In this document: in pieces, positions 25,415-36,264 of the stretch | Layout of the letters: each line of letters starts with the position of its first letter | How positions within the stretch are numbered: the first letter of the stretch is position 1 | Assembly (NCBI GenBank): GCA_022113835.1 | Contig: JAILWY010000023.1 | Coordinates: forward strand, 7,006,001-7,070,000 | DNA: 64,000 bases | From: Atopsyche davidsoni | Lineage: Eukaryota > Arthropoda > Insecta > Trichoptera > Hydrobiosidae | Direction: 5' to 3' | The notes under the pieces: model-generated | What the model was told of the DNA's origin: nothing | Database searches by the model: none | Seen by the model: the letters and a program-made list of their open reading frames with translations, nothing else | Program-made: the position numbers and the translations under genes

Positions 25415-28400
25415 AAAATCCAAGGTTTTATTTTTTTACTAAAAATTGTAAATTTTGTTATTGGTCGACTTCAATTTGTTAAAGTATCAATTAATCAAAT
25501 ATTAAAGTGAATATAAAAAAAACGATTTTTTTCAAATTATACATTGTAGATGCTTATTCGCTTGGACGGTTTCATATTTTTATACTTTAAATTTTTTTAA
25601 ATGAATGAAATTATATTATCATTCGTAAATATTATTTTATACTTTCTGTATTATTTGAAAAGTTTATCATAAATAAATATTCAGTGAATATTGAAAGGTC
25701 ATTTACTGTCAATGGAGTATCCGCGAGCAGATCACCCGAGGCAGTCACGCACGAGCCCCGGAATATGTTCTATTAAAATACAAGCTCAGTGGTGCGCAAC
25801 ATTTCATCATAAATTATGCTACTGAGGGAAAAATTAACAATGCAAAGTTCACTTTTCTACTAAGGATTCCCAAAAATATGTCTTTTATCTACGTCATAGT
25901 TTTTCATATGTTTCTTATTGGTTAAACCTAAAGCTTTATTTATTACTCCACTGACTTTTTTGCAAGTATATTAAAACAGTCGTTACTTGGTACTTAAACA
26001 TCGGTTTATTTTACTTTGATTTTACAATTAGTGATACACATAGGTTGAGGCCTATGTGTATAGGTTTTAGAAATATAAATTGTAATTTTATGCAACGGTT
26101 TGCTTTTTATTTCAATTGCCTAAAATTCAAGATACTATTTTTCATACTCAGAGAAAAATGACTCTTTTTGATTGTTTGCTAGAAACCCTGCAATGACAAC
26201 ATTATCGTATCTTAGCTGCAAAAAAAATTGTGTTTTATTTATTTATCTGCCAAAAGAAAATATTCACACTGAAAGACGGTAGGTTTTAGGGTTGTGGGAA
26301 ACCATATTTTTGTATAGCGGGTGAGCAAAAGGGACTTGCGGACTGGTTCGTAGTCATACGACAGAGGAATCCCTGAACTAACCACATTATGGCTAAGAAC
26401 GTCGCATCATAAAAATCTGGATGTGAATAACGGCTAGCTCCATTTCGTAACGAGAACGCTTTGACTTGTCTGTTTACATGTGCAAATATTTAATGTATTC
26501 GCTGACAACACAGAGTTTTTATCATTCTCATAATATTGTTTAATATGACATAGCAAATAATAATTTTAGTCAGATAGCAGTAGGATACGACAAGAGTATA
26601 AAAAGTATTATATATAATAGTTTTCTACAATTATTAACAGCCTCTTAATATCCTGGATTAGAATAAATTATTGGCCAGGTTTTAAAATATTGCATGACTT
26701 CAAAGCACGCAATTGATACTTCATCTTCTTCAGATACCTCTCTTCAAAGAAGGACTCGGACACCCACTATACGTTATACCATAAAAAAATGTGAAATGTT
26801 ACTAATATATAATATTTACCGTTACTCTAATAAATTTAGGATTAAACTCTAGAACGCTTAACTGTAAAATTAACTACAGTATCGATTAGTCCTACTCCGT
26901 TACCAGGATTGATATAAAAAATATAATGTATTTTTAAAAGTTAACCTCTTTCTAAGGACAAGTAATATTTAATTCAGAGATCAAGTCACTATAAGAGGAA
27001 GTTAAGCTATGTCGAGTACAGCATGTTTCACATTCAAAGTAATTTGCTAATGTCCTGATGAGAAAGTTCAGATTGAAGTGGGGTTCAAACCGAATCAGCC
27101 TAATTTAATTTAAAACTTCAACTGAATTAAAAAGATTCCTGTTTCTTTTCTTTTATAGAAGATTACCCAAAGATAAATGATAATAATTAATGAAAATTGT
27201 GTTGTTACTTTTATCTGGATTGGATAAAGGTAGTCACAAAAATACATTAGATTTAAAAACAAAGAACAAAACAATTTTTACTTTTTAAAACATTTGACTA
27301 TGCAATTTGATTTCTTTTGATCAAAACATTTTCATTTACAATATAAATTAGGCTTTTTATTTTCTTAACATATCTTATTTTGCCTAAGTGTATCCAAATT
27401 AAATAAAATCTCATAGTTTTTTTTCTAAGAGTAAATGTTTAAATGTTCATAAAATTTTATATATAAATTATAATTAATGATTTAAAGTATTTAAGGTATA
27501 AATGAAATTCGAACAATTTTACAGTCAAATAGTTTATCGTTTTCCAATAACGATCTTTAAAAGTGAAATACTGCTCGTGAAATTATACATGACTTTCCTG
27601 GAAGGTTCAAAATCATCTCCTTAATTCGGACCGAATACTTCATTGTGCGTTACAGGAGATTGGAAAAATATCAGGAGTCCCCTGAAATATTCCTCCTTTA
27701 TATTATTTTTTTAGCGATGACCGAAAGCATAAAGGCTCATGATTTCATAAGGCTTTAAGGTGAGAAAAGGAGTTCGATTCAGCGGGGGAGCAATTTTGGT
27801 CATATAATAAGAGCAGAGCTTCTTGAGGTTCTTGAAATATATTTTATTTAGTTAAATAAAACATTTTTATCCTTTGAGATATGAAGACGCGTTTGAAAAT
27901 ATAAAAAAATAATTGCTAAAAAAACTTTGATTTCATGGATTTATATTTCAAAGCTACATCGTTATGTTTCCCGTTTGAATAATCAAAATAAACATAGATA
28001 ACCATGGTAATTATTTTCAGCAATAGATTAAATTTTTTTTACAATAACAAACATAATTATTTATGGGTACGTTAATTTCTTAGCAATATTTAAAAATTAA
28101 ATAAATAAATCTTAAGTAATGTAAATTGTTTATTTTTTAGTTTTTATAAGTTGGTTATGATTAAATCATAAAATACTTATGATTAAATCATGTAGTATCT
28201 TACATATATTCATTTGTTATATTTATTATCTTTTTAGCAATGAAAAAGGTTATTTTTATAAAAAAGGGTTCGATTAGTTTTATTTCTGAAACGTTAGATA
28301 CGCATATAAAAAAACTTTTTTATTATACTAGTATACACCACTTATTGTAATTATAACATAACAAAAGCAATAGAGTCTCCTTATAATCCGGAGAGAACAC

Positions 28401-30070
28401 GTGCTGTATTGGCTACAGGAAACAGGATATTCAGAAAATCATATAGTCTCCGGTAGTCAGTGTAACCCCTCAGAGTAGCGACTCTTCGACACAAAGAAGA
28501 ACTTCAGGGACTTTGGATCGATGGAGTTCTGAAACTACAGCAGGGTACGTCTCCTGGCATGCCTTTGTCTAACTGATATCCGGTAACGCATAATATCAAC
28601 CAACTTGTATATTAATGTCATCTCTCCATCTATTTTTTTATTTTATTTATTTTAAAAAAAAAATATCCACAAAACAAAGATTTCTTTTCTGTCGCTTTTG
28701 TAATCACTTGAATGTTTTTGCTTTGTTTGTATCTTTTATTAAACGCTTCTCTTTACTCAATGGCAAATATGAATTCAGAACTATTGTTCAATATCTTATA
28801 AATATAAATAAACTATACTCAGTTTTCCCCTCAACGCACATGAAAATATATTTTAATAATCATTTGCAAAAATGAAGTAGGAATCGTAGTTTTTTAATTG
28901 CATTAACATCTAATATTTTTTTTTATACATAAGATGGTCACACAGCATATAGGTTTTTAAGAAATTATAAAACTGAGAGATATCTTAAATTAAAATAATC
29001 TTTATATTGACAAAAAATAAGTTAACTGCACAACGTGGTTCTATAGATTACAATTTTATTTTCATATACGAGTTAGAATAATAATGAATAATCAACATTA
29101 AAAATGTTATAGAAGTTCAAAATACTGAATTTTTTTTTTTGTCTTCTTAGAATTTACAAAACATAAACTTTGCAAAATTTATAGTATTACTAACGAATAT
29201 GATTTAATTACATTCTAAATACACTTAAATAATGTTGGTGAATACATAGTTAACCCAATTAGCACGATTAGGTTGCCAACAACGACCCTTATTAAAGTTG
29301 CGAACACAAAGTTATTGTTTGATCCAACAGTCGCTTTGATTTTAGATACAAGATGTATTCTATTCAATGTATTTACATTGACAAATAACGAATCGTTTCT
29401 TTGTTAGAGTTTATATGTTATATTAGTTCTTATAAAAATATATGGAAATATTTTAAAACATATTCAGGGTCACATAACCTGAAACATTTTTCAATTATTG
29501 AGAATTTTAATTTTCATGCTCAGACAAAAACATTATTAATTTGGTTATAAATATATTTTCAAACTACATTTCATTTTATTTTGGTTTTTTTCGTTCGTAC
29601 AGCCCAATCGGTCATGTAATATTTCAACTAGAGATTAAATATCAGGTAGACAAAAGAAAAGTCACATGAGTAAATATTTTCACATTTCCAATGAAAAAAC
29701 GATCGTTTCATGCAACAAATAAAACAAAGTACCTTAATTATACCCTCTGACAATAAATTGCAATCTAGCAATGTATTATTGTAAATCTTTATCCTAAACA
29801 CACAGAATAGCGCCTTCCCCACAATATATTACAAATTATTTGTTAAAAACTGGAATAAAAAAAATGCAGTAGTGCTTCAGATAAATAACAACTAAAGTAA
29901 ATGGTCGACAAAACATAAGATTGGAATAAAATACCATCACAATAGTGTTTTTGTGATACGCCAAGTAGCTCTTTAGACAATAGAATCGCGAAAGTAATAA
30001 AAGCAACCTGGATTCAGGCTGTTTCAGATAAGTCCTTTTTTTCAAACAAATAAAAGAATTTATTCTGAAA
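25415..30070. other. AT-rich intergenic DNA, no gene seen
   Basis: Low-complexity sequence with small GC-richer patches near 25715-25790, 26300-26460 and 28380-28570. Two copies of a 13-bp palindrome (28157-28169 and 28179-28191) are noted among the findings. No gene recognised. Confidence 0.5.
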
Positions 30071-30071
30071 C

Positions 30072-30074
<3 letters not shown>

Positions 30075-30126
<52 letters not shown>
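30075..30126. repeat. (TA)26 microsatellite
   Basis: Uninterrupted TA run immediately upstream of the large palindrome. Confidence 0.95.
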
Positions 30127-30129
<3 letters not shown>

Positions 30130-30209
30130 AAGATTTCTAAGAGTATTAATTTTAGATTAATGTCAATCAGAATGCGTTTTTATTTACCCATGCAGGTATT
30201 AGTATGTTT

Positions 30210-30396
30210 ATGTGATTAAGCACATTTTTTCATACATTGAAAACAATTAAAGAAAACTCTCAGAAAATATCATCGTGACTTGTGAGGGATTCGAAGCTTG
30301 GGGATGTGGGTTCGAATCCCTCACAAGTCACGATGATATTTTCTGAGAGTTTTCTTTAATTGTTTTCAATGTATGAAAAAATGTGCTTAATCACAT
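30210..30396. repeat. perfect inverted repeat with 86-bp arms and 15-base spacer
   Basis: Left arm 30210-30295 and right arm 30311-30396 are exact reverse complements; the spacer is 30296-30310. Beside the spacer, GGGTTCGAATCCC (about 30308-30320) matches a tRNA T-arm/B-box, so the arms look like the 3' part of a tRNA-derived SINE copied head-to-head. No A-box remains, so it is not a tRNA gene. A recent fold-back duplication or an assembly artefact could both produce this. Confidence 0.92.
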
Positions 30397-30399
30397 TTC

Positions 30400-31375
30400 T
30401 AAGAGTGCTATGTGTTTAGGCTGATTTGAGAAATAAGGCTATTAATTTTATTTTCTTTGTCTATTATTGAATTTATGACCGCTAATGCGTGTTAATAGTT
30501 TGAAACATTGTTTGTATTAAATACTCGATATAATTATTGAATTAAATCTCCCAGCAAAGCTCTCTCTTTTATGTTGCAGGATTGTAACGCATAAATCGTT
30601 GTTATGGTTTTAGTACTGCGGCAAAATGCGTTACCTTCCATCCCCAACAGTTAAATTTCAAAGTTGACACATGATACTAAAAATATTTTTTATTGCTAAT
30701 CCCTTAAATTTTATTTTAGCTTAACAGTGTTGTGGTTCTTTGTGGGGTGAAATTTATTTCCCCAAAAAGTGGCATTAAAAACCTCGCAATATATTGTTGC
30801 AAATCTTCACAGCGCATTTAATGACTAAACTCTCATTACTGACTTAAATAATAATGTCTATTTTAATTTTTAAAAAATGCAGAATAAAACGTCATATTTT
30901 TTGATATGAAGAAAATATTTTTTAAATATTAATAACTAGTTCAATATTGGGGTCACTTCTTTTTAAATGCACTTGGTGTAATTATTTTTAACGTTTCAAT
31001 GATATAAACTTTTGAATAATGCTTTTTATTATAATCCAGTCATTTAATTACTTTATCAAATTATAATTATTGTTAGCGTAATATATTTATGCGCACAATA
31101 AAAAAAATGAAAATTACTTATAACTGCTAGCGAATGGTGATGGATGATACTCCAAGTATGGGATTTGCGCATCACCATGATCATCATCATGATCTATACC
31201 TAAAACCTTATAAAGCAAGGCTTGACTGAATAAATTTCAATTACTCAAATTTATTATAATAAAATATGTAAATACAAATTGCAGAAAAAAAACTGAAGTA
31301 AACATAAAAAAAAACATTATCTTTAAGGCAATATTAGTAATTGAGAATTTTTACGGGTGGATATGATTCATGTTT
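30400..31375. other. AT-rich intergenic DNA
   Basis: No gene, RNA or transposon end seen. A short palindromic ATCATCATGATC-rich patch lies at 31165-31195. Confidence 0.5.
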
Positions 31376-31377
31376 TG

Positions 31378-31430
31378 GAGTGTGAATTTTACATTATGTT
31401 TCGAAATTCATTAAATCAATGTAAATTAGT
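31378..31430 (-). repeat. small dispersed repeat, reverse copy
   Basis: 53 bases that match 32805-32858 in reverse complement with a single one-base indel. The two copies, about 1.4 kb apart, form a large inverted pair. The element type is unknown; a MITE-like fragment is possible. Confidence 0.85.
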
Positions 31431-32773
31431 GCATGTTTAAAACTTTTTCGCTCAATAAACTAGAAATTTGCAGTTTTTTGTGTGAATTCATAAAAAAATA
31501 CGGCTTCCTCGTGATTTTTATCGGAATTTTTCATGAAACTAGATTATTAAAAAATTGAAAAACTTTAGAGAGCAAATTTGATAAATAATTTTGATTGATG
31601 AACCAGATAGGTGGTTTTTTTAAATTTTTTTAGTTAAGTTCTCGGACTTGTTATGTTGATTGTGTGTACATTTTTATTTTTTACTATTTGTTAGAATTAT
31701 TGAAAATAAGGATTTGTAAATAATAAATTGACTTTGATTCTGAAGTATTTAAAGTATAAATTAGCTATTATATTTTTATTGTTACATATATCGTACTTTT
31801 TTTTTTATTAAAATTGATAAATATAAAAATAAGTTTCTATGGAAAAAAAAACATTTTTTTAAAAGGCTTTTACAATTTGAAAAACCTACAAGTATTCATT
31901 TTTTATAAATATAAATAAGATAATTTTAATATATTAAACGTAATTTTTTTAACGGAATATAACTCTATTCGTTATGAAATAGTTGAAATGTTTGTTAAAA
32001 TATATGTAATATTTTAAAATCGATGTTATAAAATAAAATAAAAATTAGTATTCAAAAGCATTCGCTTGACATTTTGAAAACAAAGAAGTATCAATTGATT
32101 CACTTTTCAAGACAGAAACGGGGGTTTTAAATCTTCCTTTGTCCGAGAGAACCCTTGGCCTAGAAATAAGTCTCCACGATGTCAGAATATGGGGGAAGGC
32201 TAAAAGGGTGGGAAAATGTCTGGCTGCTGTACAACTGATACTATACAATTCTATACTTATTTACTACTCATATTAAACTAACTTTGTATTTCTAATAAAA
32301 GTCAAGTATATTCACTTTATTTTTAAGATGTAGAATATTAAATGTATACGTACATATATGCATGTACATTTATATATGAATAAATGTGCGTAGAAGAGGC
32401 TGTAAAGATACTTTGTAGGTGTCTGATATATTCAAGGGAGAATAAAAGTAACGTCGCTACTTTGTTACGTAGAAAAGTCCAGTCAGCTGACGATGTCCCT
32501 CACCCAATGTACGCGGACCTGAGGCGTAAAACGAGACCCAAAGTAAAACTTGACATATGAGCTACCTATTGCTTTGCATTAACATAGTTTTTGTTCTTTG
32601 AAACATCCTCCCCAGAGGCAAAACATACAGCGATAAAACGTCTTTTGAATTAAAAAAAAGGAATTTTTCAACAAACTTCATAAATTTTTATAAACAACCT
32701 ATTTGATATATACCAAAAAGTTTAACTAGAAAAATTCATAATACTATTGCACATTTACCTACCGAAAGTATTC

Positions 32774-32777
<4 letters not shown>
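31431..32777. other. AT-rich DNA between the inverted repeat copies, one GC-richer patch
   Basis: Low-complexity sequence with an E-box-containing GC-richer patch at about 32450-32545. No gene seen. The 67-codon minus-strand frame at 32045-32248 is not recognised. Confidence 0.5.

Positions 32778-32805
<28 letters not shown>
32778..32805. repeat. (TA)14 microsatellite
   Basis: TA run directly abutting the plus-strand copy of the small dispersed repeat. Confidence 0.95.
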
Positions 32806-32858
32806 CTAATTTACATTGATTTAATGAATTTCGAAACATAATGATAAAATTCACACTC
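32805..32858 (+). repeat. small dispersed repeat, forward copy
   Basis: Partner of 31378-31430 in opposite orientation. It lies between a TA microsatellite and a 20-bp-arm hairpin, so the copy may be the end of a larger TA-associated element. Confidence 0.85.
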
Positions 32859-32863
32859 GAAAA

Positions 32864-32917
32864 AATTTCTGTTGCAGGTTATATATATATATAAATGTAT
32901 AACCTGCAACAGAAATT
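32864..32917. repeat. hairpin with perfect 20-bp arms
   Basis: Arms 32864-32883 and 32898-32917 are exact reverse complements around a 14-base AT loop. It may be a small fold-back element or an AT-rich cruciform grown around a TA microsatellite. Confidence 0.9.
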
Positions 32918-32919
32918 CT

Positions 32920-34135
32920 TGACATGAACTGATGTAATGAAAAAAACAGAAAAAGATAAGATATAGTCACGATTTGTTTGACAGAAATTGTATAATGTTG
33001 GTTCTGACAGGTGGTAGTTACTGCCTGTGATGGGTTGGTATGAGAGGGAAGGAAATATGATGAGTTTTTGGACAAATTTCCATATGGCACTGTCAAGTCA
33101 TAGGCCGTAATAAAATTTTATATAACTTTACAGAAAGTACAAATTATGAAATACTTTGAAAAAAAAATCCAGCGTTATACAATGCTTCGGTATTTGCAAT
33201 GATTTAGTTAGCAAGTTCAGAAGTTTTTGGGTGATATTTTGAGTTTTTGGGTATTGATCAGCATTCGAAATTAATATCTATTGTTTAAACTTATGTTGAT
33301 GATGATATAATAAAAAATCTAATATTTGTCTCAATATAAATAAAATTTGATCATGAGTAATTGAATATTGCGATTCTTAAGAATCTTTTGATAATTTTAT
33401 CATAATCTTTGAGTATATTTTACATAATAACGTTATATTTATATTATATATTATAGTCATTTTTAAGGAAAAATAGCTTGATGTGGGCGTTGACATCATT
33501 ACTCGGTAAATTGACAAGTGTAACTTTTCAACGGAGATATTTTCTTTCTCTTTACTGTGGTTCTTAAACGCTACTCCTGTTCAAAAAGGATCAAAGAAAC
33601 TACTTTGAAAAATACATAAGAAACGATAGAGTATTTTATAGTGCAGCAAAACATGAGAATAAAAACAGCCTTCCCGAAGGTGCCAGACAATAAGCCGCTG
33701 AAGAATGAATATGGGATATGAGATTCAAATCAGGGGTTATTCAAAACCATGCAAAAATTATTTGTTGAACTTGAGTGATTGATTTGATTGTTCATTGAGG
33801 TAAGTGTTTTTTTTTTTTTTTTTTGAATCTACATTTTCAATTATTTGAAATATCGAAATCAATTAATTTTCAAAATATTAGTTGGTAGAGCTCAGTTTCG
33901 TCAAGCAGACGCGTAGCTGCAATAAGTTAAAACAATAGATTATAACAAAATTTCAATTCACTAACACACACCATTAAATCAGATCGGTATTTTAATCATA
34001 TGAATTAAGATATATACAATATATTTATTTCTAGCATTGTGTGTATAAATGTAGGGTTTATCATTATAACACTATTATTGATGCGTGAAACTTGTTTATA
34101 GTAAAAAATATAATTATGTAGACCCTTGTGGGTGC
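32920..34135. other. AT-rich intergenic DNA
   Basis: No gene seen. A run of 18 T lies at 33807-33824. Confidence 0.5.
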
Positions 34136-34139
34136 CAAT

Positions 34140-34400
34140 ATCAAAATTGAAGAGGCCCTAATCGAGTGAGTGGTTTAGGAAGCGCCCCAGCAACATAGGC
34201 CTAACGACCCCCGACAGATGATTTCCGGCACATTTTCCCCGTCAATCATGAGCTCACTTTCTCCAGGCCGGCTCCCCAAAACCTGTGCGTGGATGTAATC
34301 TTCTCGCTTATGACACGCTCGGTAGAGTCGTTTGTCTTGGTTTCTTTAGACGTAACGCGAGGGACTTTTATGAGAGCTCAGACGATAGTTTTTGAGTGAC
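34140..34400. other. GC-rich island of unknown role
   Basis: About 260 bases of balanced composition, CpG-containing and without an open frame of note, in AT-rich flanks. It lies about 0.6 kb beyond the 3' end of defensin gene A1. No RNA gene boxes were recognised. Confidence 0.35.
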
Positions 34401-34883
34401 GTACTTTCTCCAATAATCGAAGCTTTAAATTTAAAAAAAATATGAAAATTTTAAATAAAATGTGAATTGATATCTTAAAAAATGATTTGTGCAAAACAAA
34501 CCTGTTGGTATTCGGTAATAAAGACCTTACTCAGAAGTTTGTATTTGTAAACGTACTCAAGCAATCTTTGACAGAATGTAAAGTTAGTTTCTAAGCAGGC
34601 ATGCCTTGTTTTTTCCATATGTAGTTTATTTTTATGGTCCAACTCGGGTTTTAGATATAAATTGGTTCTACTTCTCAATTTGCATCAAGAATTTTTTTTA
34701 TTTTCCGAGCTCTTACTTAAGTACTATAATATATAATTCCTTGGTTTTATAAAGTTTTAAATTACCCGCAACCAGCATAAAATCAAATTAATATGTTCGT
34801 TACAAAAAAAGACATTAAACACCACAAAATTCTGATTAAATTAAAATAATAATATTAAAAACAGTTTAGGGAAACATAAATTA

Positions 34884-34889
34884 TTTATT
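34884..34889 (-). terminator. poly(A) signal of defensin A1
   Basis: AATAAA on the minus strand, about 110 bases after the stop codon of gene A1. This gives a short 3' UTR of the length usual for antimicrobial peptide genes. Confidence 0.6.
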
Positions 34890-34999
34890 CACTGAGAATC
34901 GAAATATATACTTAATAATAACTTTTGAAGTGTATTCTGAATATTGAATCTCAAGACACTATTGAAAACTGGGTTATGGTAAAAAAAGGAAGCAAGAAG

Positions 35000-35242
35000 T
35001 TAGTAGTTCTTGCAAGTGCAGGTGCCCCCTCGGCAGAAGCCCGTGGAGAAGCCCTTGGAGCGGCAATGCACCTCGCAGGCGCTGGGGAACCAGGGGCACG
35101 TGGCACGCTTCACTCGCTGGACGGGAGCGAGTTCCAACACGTGGCCGGGACCCTCGGGCAGGACCTCGTCCTCGCCCCGGGACTCCTCGCCCCAGCACAG
35201 GGCGACGCACACCAGCAGACAGCAGACAGCGAGGAACTTCAT
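35000..35242 (-). CDS. defensin-like CS-alpha-beta antimicrobial peptide precursor (family A, copy A1)
   Basis: A complete single-exon precursor of 80 residues. Residues 1-18 form a hydrophobic signal peptide. Residues 19-46 form an acidic propeptide ending in the furin-type site RVKR. Residues 47-80 are the mature peptide with cysteines at 49, 56, 60, 70, 75 and 77. The spacing C-x6-C-x3-C-x9-C-x4-C-x-C, with CxxxC, GFC and CTC, is the defensin CS-alpha-beta signature, in which disulphides join a helix to a beta hairpin. Family members are secreted and damage bacterial membranes or cell-wall synthesis; that activity is inferred here. The mature part is mildly cationic. The start is the only ATG preceding a signal peptide and follows a 55-base 5' UTR from a TATA/Inr promoter. 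The coding region is far GC-richer than its surroundings. Protein differs from copy A3 at only two positions (L/P in the propeptide, Y/H at the C-terminus). Confidence 0.93.
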   Translation of the reverse strand: MKFLAVCCLLVCVALCWGEESRGEDEVLPEGPGHVLELAPVQRVKRATCPWFPSACEVHCRSKGFSTGFCRGGTCTCKNY

Positions 35243-35279
35243 GTTGCAGCGACTCAGGGGTTCGGTAGACTCGGAGTAC

Positions 35280-35395
35280 TGAGAACACTCTGGGAATGAT
35301 ATCGGCTCTAGCGCTCCGCTGCCTTTTATATGAAATATGGCTCGCGCCTGGGATCCCCCCCGGCCAGGCCATTCAAGAAGTACAAAGACGATAAG
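35280..35395 (-). promoter_or_regulatory. A1 promoter: Inr, TATA, kB and GATA sites
   Basis: On the minus strand, TATAAAA occupies 35330-35324 and a TCATT initiator 35299-35295, with the A at 35297, 33 bp from the first T of the TATA box. A kB-type decamer GGGATCCCCC (plus strand 35350-35359) lies 20 bp upstream of TATA and GATAAG (plus strand) at 35390-35395. kB next to GATA is the known layout of inducible insect immune promoters. Homology with copy A2 continues to about 35700. Confidence 0.75.
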
Positions 35396-35399
35396 AATA

Positions 35400-36090
35400 T
35401 CATCGAAGAAAGCTAATGTACTGATTAGTATTTGTCATTTATTTAACAAATATGTATTTACTTTGCATGACTATGTTTCTACTTCACATATCGTATTGCC
35501 AATAGAAATATTTACGGCGTACGTCTTGAGTGATTTATATTTTGAATAATAAAGCAATAAATATTTCAACAATATATTGTATATTTCAAAACGGGTCCAC
35601 GCTACATCTAGAGTACATTATATTTAATGATTGAAAATAATTAGCCAAGGTCTCTTCCTAGTCATTGTCTAATGCAGTGCTAAAAATAACATGATTTTTT
35701 TTTTGGTGATATTTCAGAGTAACAAGATTTTACTGTCGAATTAATAAAAAAAATACCTCTTCTCCTGGTGTATGTTTTATTTATTAAATATTTCGGTATG
35801 GACAGATCCCCTAAAGTTATGGTCATTATCTAATAATAAGTATGATGTAATGATATCAATATACACATATCTTTGGCAATGTTTGAAAATATAAATCAGA
35901 GATTTCTAATAACAAAGCATATAAAATTATTATTAAATATGATGTGAATTAAAATACGGGGCTACAGGGAAAGTCCACTACGTACGATATTAAATTTCGG
36001 GTCTCTGGACGACATCCGATAAACCCTAATACCGGCGTGCTCTCCAGTGCAGAGGCTGTTCTTTACCACAAAGCACGCTCGGCAAAATCA
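35400..36090. other. upstream flank of A1, shared with A2
   Basis: AT-rich, but traceably similar to 38555-38750 in blocks (for example a TATGTCTTGAGTG/TACGTCTTGAGTG block at about 35520-35532 and 38656-38668). It is therefore part of the segmental duplication that made A1 and A2. No other gene seen. Confidence 0.5.
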
Positions 36091-36094
36091 AATT

Positions 36095-36260
36095 GGTTAT
36101 TGACGTCGAGTTTTGGGGCATGCTCGCTAATGTGCATAGCCGTGAGCCACCGCACCTGAGCGGCGCCTCACCTGCCCGGCCTCACCTGCCCGGCCTCACC
36201 TGCCCGGCCGGCGCAGTGCGTCCCGGGCGGAAGCACGCCGGAGTGTTCCGCGGAGATAAT
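36095..36260. promoter_or_regulatory. GC-rich island with four CACCTG E-boxes in a 14-bp tandem repeat
   Basis: Three perfect copies of CCTCACCTGCCCGG (36166-36179, 36180-36193, 36194-36207) follow a fourth CACCTG at 36153-36158. CACCTG is the core bound by Snail/Zeb zinc fingers and some bHLH proteins. The island lies between defensin loci A1 and A2. Its role is unknown. Confidence 0.6.
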
Positions 36261-36264
36261 GCTG

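Noticed and set aside
30296..30330. tRNA gene
   Set aside because: Only a T-arm-like segment exists. Upstream sequence is the reverse complement of the downstream arm, so no cloverleaf can form.
34925..35372. Overlapping open frames of 90-132 codons on both strands across A1
   Set aside because: They are shadows of the GC-rich defensin coding sequence in other frames. The same shadows occur over A2 and A3.
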